Shown here: positions 58,720-64,000 of the stretch, piece after piece
How positions within the stretch are numbered: the first letter of the stretch is position 1
Layout: every line of letters begins with the position of its first letter
Assembly: GCF_032854445.1 (NCBI RefSeq)
Contig: NC_088300.1
Span: 50,771,682-50,835,681, forward strand
Direction: 5' to 3'
DNA length: 64,000 nt
Source: Liolophura sinensis
Lineage: Eukaryota; Mollusca; Polyplacophora; Chitonida; Chitonidae
Program-made: the position numbers and the translations under genes
The notes under the pieces: model-generated
The model's database searches: none
Seen by the model: only the letters and a program-made list of their open reading frames with translations
Told to the model about the DNA's origin: nothing

Positions 58720-59689
58720 GGTTACCCGGTTTACTGCCAGGTCAAGGCTATGTGAACTGAGGAGAGAGAACTGTTCGAACTTAAATTTCAGATTTAACTA
58801 AGCCGAGTTTTTAATTTTGTAAATAGCCCCAAAGCGATTGTGTAATAATGTATTAAACATGCACTAAATCTGCTACTGCTATAATTGGGATGGAACAAGA
58901 GTATTTGTTTCTGGGGTATGCTAAACATTTAACTACAGGTGTGAGCTAAACCTTTGACTATAAAATCTGACTTAATACAAGTATGAGCTAATACATTTTT
59001 GAATAACCGATCATAGGACAATAAGTCGATATTGACTAAAACTGATTATAATATATAATTCAACAAGTATATGTAAGCATTAGTGTGATTTTCTTTATTT
59101 GTCCATCAGATAAGAGTACTGAAATAAACATGTGAAAATTTGCAAATGTGATTAAACTGGGCAAGTACCTAAGAATATCTTCAAGATACAACAAAGTTAG
59201 CCGAGCGTATAGGAGAAATCCACGCTAAGTGCCCCACAGACCCTAGGACGTATGATGAGCTATACGTCGATTCGAACATGCGACCCGGCGGGTAATAACA
59301 TGTAGTCTCTGAACAGACCCATTCTAGACCGCTGGGTTCTATATAGGCGGACATAAACCGTGTATATTTGGTAAGTTTTGGCCTATATAGCACGTTAAAT
59401 CTCCCTCGCTAAGCTTGCAGGCCTTGATCGGTACAACACTGAGCTATACTACATCACTACGCCTGCTCAAGGCTGACAGAGAAAAGCGTTAGAAACTGAA
59501 TGTTTGTACTCGGTATTCAACTCTTCTGCCAGAAGACTTACAACACTGACACGTTCTGTGAAGAGGAATTAATCCTATATCTGTAATGTCGACAACTCAC
59601 CTGAAGTATATTGATCGCTGGCAAGCTAAAGATTACCACCCTGCTGGATGCTTTCTGGCTAAATGAGCAGGTTGGAGAGACAGATGACG

Positions 59690-60980
59690 TGGCACACCTA
59701 TAACGAAAGTGAAAGAAAAATTACACATCACTACCTTCGCCCGACTTCGCTCTGGGATTTTCCTGGAGTACTTCAAGCATCGATATAAATAGAAATACAG
59801 TTAGCGTTGTACCGTATGAATCTCTGCATGCAATGTCACCGTAATCAATCCCTATTATAAATGTCAATTGCTATTATTTGTGCAATATGGACAATTATGA
59901 ATCAGTGAAATCATCGAGTTCATGATCCAAGTATTGTATAAACTTCTCCTTACTAAAATGTGCAAATATACATTGGTATGGTCATGCATGGGTTCATTGT
60001 TTATACATTATTCCTGATCAAGTTAGGTATGAAACACAACTGACACTAAATCCCCTTATGATCATAGTGAGTATATCACGACTCTGTCATTCCTTCTAAA
60101 ATTTGTATTAGGCATCTTTAATAGCCAGTTATCAGATCTGCAGCACCCAGGTGAAGTTGTGTATTAATGGCAAAGAGTCAGGCTCGAGACGCGGTGGGTG
60201 CTATCAACGCTGAGTTTTATCAAGTATCTTGGTACTGCCTTATTTAGGAGGCCTGTCTCTTAAAAATGCCTAATTGCTTGTGGTATGATAGTCTGACTTC
60301 ATGCGGTGTCTGGGAAGTTTTGCTAAAACTAAAACATTCTCAGCCACTCACGACTATATATACATATAAATACATAAATACCTGTTTTACTATGTGGTCT
60401 GTCTACATAACACGTTTTCTTCCATGGTCTAGAGTCCTATAGTCGTTTGTGCATGAAGTGGGCACAGCACTTACACACGCTGTTCGAAGAGAAAGGAATT
60501 ATAGCTGGAATGTTTCTAAACAGCAGCCAGTATTTGTACTAGAAGAGTTATATAATCTTGTCAATGAAGGATCCTTTCACGAGGAATTTATCTGACATCA
60601 TTGCCCACCACTCTAATTAAGCTGTGATCACTCGTTAAATCTTCATTTATCACGTCTTACACGTCGCATATAATGTAGATATGTGTATTGCCTTCATTCA
60701 ACATGCCGAAATGACCGATCCACCCAAGAATAGCTGATGAAAATAAATATAAAAAGATTACCCAATGAAACAGTATTTAATGATGGACAGCAAAGACGAA
60801 AAAGCAGGAGCAATAGAGGTAGTGTGTGTCTTGATTTAAGCCGTTACCGGGGTCTCGTCCCTGAATCACTGGTGGTTTACTCCGTGGGCATAGATAAATA
60901 TTACCGCCGGTATCAGTGAAAACGAATCAAGTTTACATCTAAAGTGAGACATGAAAAGGAAGGTTACATAAAAGTACAGT
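59690..60980. repeat. duplicated upstream block, unit 3 (internally deleted)
   Basis: Counterpart of unit 1 upstream of copy 3. It lacks several hundred bases near 60,790, where it jumps to the agcaggagcaatagaggtag text. Confidence 0.88.
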
Positions 60981-61009
60981 TCAGTTCTGCAGTTGATGTT
61001 TCCTAGGCA

Positions 61010-61740
61010 GTTGGCTGTAAACAGCTATCCAGTGTGGTATTTGTTATGACTGGTGAATGTCATGTATTGTGTTACTTGACTTTGAGTATGTGAGGCATCC
61101 TGTGTGGTGTTTGTTGAGTATGGTTGGTAATGTGTAATGTATCGTGTCAGTTGACGAGTTATAGGTGAGGTATCATGTCTAGTGTTTTTGGAGTATGACT
61201 GACAATGTCTTATTATCGTGTCAGTTAACTGTGAATAGGTAAGGTATCCTGTCTTCTGTTTAGTGTGTCATGTATTCCGTTAGGTATTATATCTGGTGTT
61301 TGTTGAGTATGATTGGTAATGTCTCATGTATCGTGTTAAATGACTGTGAATAGCTCAGGTATCCTGTCTCCTGTCTAGTGTGTCATGTATTACGTTAGTT
61401 TACTGTGGGGTATCATGCCTGGTGTTTGTTGAGTATGATTGGTAATGTCTCATGTGTCGTGTTAATTGACATGGGGTGGGTGAGATATCATGTCTCCTGT
61501 TTTTTGGGACGATTAATAATGTATTATTTTTGTGTCAGTTAACTGTGAATAGGTGAGGTATCATGTCCAATGTTTTTTGAGTATCATTAGTAATGTCTCA
61601 TGTATCGTGTCAATTCACAAGGTCAGGTATCCTACTTGGTCTTTGTTGAGTATAACTGGCATTGTCTCAAGTAACGAGTCATTTGAATGTAAATACCCGA
61701 GGCATCCTGTCTCCTGTCTAGTGTGTCATGTATTACGTTA
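61010..61740. repeat. 76-bp satellite, unit 3
   Basis: Nearly the same text as 51690-52490 with a few units missing, ending abruptly at tgtattacgttag where unit 4 begins. Confidence 0.85.
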
Positions 61741-63060
61741 GCACACCTATAACGAAAGTGAAAGAAAAATTGCACATCACTGCCTTATAAATACATGTAT
61801 ATATAACAATATATTTATTTATATCGATATAAACAGAAATACATTTAGCGTTGTACCGTATAAATCTCTACATGCAATGTCAACGTAATCAATCCCTATT
61901 ATAAATGTCAACTGCTATTATATGTGTGATATAGACAATTATGAATCAATGAAATCACCGAGTTCATGATCCAAATATTGTAAAAACTTCCCGTAACTAA
62001 AATGAGCAAATATACATTGTTATGGTTATGCATGGGTTCATTGTTTATTCATTATTCCTTATCAAGATAGGTATGAAACACAACTGACACTAAATCCCCT
62101 TAATGATCATAGTGAGTTTATCACGGCTCTGTCATTCCTTCTGGAATTCGTATTAGGCTTTTTAATAGCCACTTATCAGATGACCTGCAGCACCAGGTGG
62201 TTAGGGGACGTTGGCACAGGACTGCCCACTGGACTGGACGTGTGCATGACGAAGGGCACAACACTTACACACGCTGTTTGGAGAGAAAGGAATTATAGCT
62301 GGAATGTTTCTAATCAGCAGCCAGTATGTGTACTAGGAGAGTTATACAATCCTGTCAATGAAAGACCTTTAACAAGGAATAATTCTGACACCATTTTCCA
62401 TTCTCATTAATCTGTAATCGTTCGTTACATCTTCATTTTATTACGTCTGACACGTCGCATATAATGTAGATATGTGTATTGTCTTCATTTAACAGGCCGA
62501 AATGACCGATCCACCCAAGAATAGCTGATGAATATTAATATAAACAGACTACCCAATGAAATAGTAGTTTCCATACATCGATGGGCAGCAAAGAAGAAAC
62601 ATCATGCAAACGTTGTCCACATACACGATGGTTGATGGCAAGTAAAATCTGATAACAGAAGCACTTTTCACTCTCTCTATACGAGTAGGGGCGAAAACGG
62701 CATAATCATCTGCATAGCTTGGTATCACACAAAACCGTGATGTCAAAATCATTTATTTGAAATATAATTTATCTTTCAGTGATTTCTGTACATTCAGTGC
62801 ATTTCACAGCTGCGTCTGAAAATTTCTATTTGACTAAACCCTTTGCAAACTTGAGCAGGTGTGTGAATGACATTGTTAAGGTCTGTAAGAGATAGACAAC
62901 CGCGTAGGCGTCATAGAAAAGTGGTAAAAGAAATGATGTAAACGCAGGAGCGATTGAGGTAGTGTCTGGGTGGTGTAAGCCGTTACCAGGGTATTGTCCC
63001 TGAAGTAAATATTAAGTGAAAATGAATCCAATTCACATCTGAAGTGAGACATGAAAAGGA
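61741..63060. repeat. duplicated upstream block, unit 4, without a gene
   Basis: Starts abruptly after satellite with cacacctataacgaaagtga, the point matching 41343 and 59693, and runs to the pre-satellite text. The position where an HSPA12-like gene would lie is occupied by satellite. Confidence 0.88.
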
Positions 63061-63089
63061 AAGTTCAAAATAGTATATTTAAGTTCTGT

Positions 63090-63985
63090 TGTGGATAATT
63101 CCAAAGCAGTTGGCTGTTAATAGGTGCAATATCATGGCTAGTATTTGTTCAGGATGACTGGTAATGTGTCATGTATCGTGTTATTTGACTGTAAACAGGT
63201 GAGGTATCTTGCCTGGTGTTTGTTGAGTATGACTAGTAATGTGTCAAGTATCGTGTTACTTGACTGTTAATAGGTGAAGTATCCTGTCTAGTGTTTGTTG
63301 AGTATGATTGGTAATATGTCATGTATCGTGTCAGTTGACTGAACAGGTGAGGTATGCTGTTTGGTGTTTGTTTAGTATGGTTGGTAATGTGTAATGTATC
63401 GTGTCAGTTGACGAGTTATAAGTGAGGTTTCATGTCTCGTGTTTATTGAGTATGGTTGGTAACGTCTCATGTATCGTGTCAGTTGACTGTGAATAGGTGA
63501 GGTATTATGTCTCGTGTTTGTTGAGTATGATTGGTGATATCTCATGTATCGTTTCAGTCGACTGTGAATAGGTGAGATATAACTTCTGGTGTTTGTTGAT
63601 TATGATTGGTAATGTCTCATGTACATTCCCAGTTAACTGTGAATAGCTGAGGTATCCTGTCTCCTGTCTGGTATGTCATATATTACGTTAGTTTACTGTG
63701 AAGTATGTTTGATGTTTGTTGAGTATGATTGGTAATGTGTCGTCTATCGTGTCAGTTGACTGTGAATAGCTGAGGTATCCTGTCTCCTGTGTAGTGTGTC
63801 ATGTATTACGTTAGTTTACTGTAAGATATCGTGTCTAATGTTTGTTGAGTATGATTGGTAATGTGTCATCTATCGTGTCAGTTGACTGTGAGCAGCTGAG
63901 CTATCCTGTCTCCTATATAGTGTGTCATGTATGACGTTAGTTTACTGTGAGGTACTGTGTCTGGTGTTTCCACGTACATGTATGT
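63090..63985. repeat. 76-bp satellite, right-end array
   Basis: About eleven units at a 73-76 bp period, each with a gtgtttgttgagtatga-like and a tcatgtatcgtgtcagttga-like half. It probably continues beyond the window. Confidence 0.85.
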
Positions 63986-64000
63986 GGTTGGATGAGCTGA

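Overview
The window is animal nuclear DNA, most likely from a lophotrochozoan, probably a mollusc, although a brachiopod is not excluded. The reasons are: genes split by long AT-rich GT-AG introns; tRNA-headed SINEs that share a conserved 3' end; a chitin-binding plus LamG protein of the kind found in shell matrices; and a tandem array of HSPA12-type HSP70 genes, a family known to be expanded in bivalves. The species cannot be fixed from sequence alone. No rRNA, functional tRNA, CRISPR array or prokaryotic operon is visible. All identity counts below were made by eye.

Layout. (1) 1-10,690, + strand: nine 3' exons of a TACC-family gene, ending in the diagnostic C-terminal coiled-coil TACC domain. 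Its 5' end lies outside the window, and one exon carries a single-base frame disruption. (2) 10,700-25,000: about 14 kb with no convincing gene. It holds a 147-bp four-copy tandem repeat, two SINEs of different families sharing one target site, a 40-bp tandem repeat and scattered SINE fragments. (3) 25,013-33,391, + strand: a complete eight-exon gene (444 aa) with a TATA box, a signal peptide, two or three cysteine-rich chitin-binding modules and a LamG-like domain. It resembles a Pif/BMSP-type protein without the VWA domain. One intron is largely tandem repeats. (4) 33,400-36,850: intergenic, with a SINE carrying a target-site duplication and a 38-bp satellite. (5) 36,859-64,000: a tandem array on the minus strand with three intact HSPA12-like genes (580 aa each, four coding exons, probably one 5' non-coding exon). 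They are separated by near-identical intergenic blocks, 76-bp satellite arrays and two broken Crypton-like tyrosine-recombinase remnants. A fourth intergenic block at the right end has no gene beside it.

The strongest observation concerns the HSPA12 array. The three proteins are about 95-96% identical over roughly 500 residues, but fall to about 54% (copy 1 vs 2) and 78% (copy 2 vs 3) in one 80-residue block just after the ATPase domain, where the substrate-binding-like region begins. Copy 3 also lacks a threonine of the first phosphate-binding motif. This looks like a locally diversifying chaperone or stress/immune gene array. A second notable result is that the 76-bp satellite appears to be a dimer of the 38-bp satellite lying beside the array.
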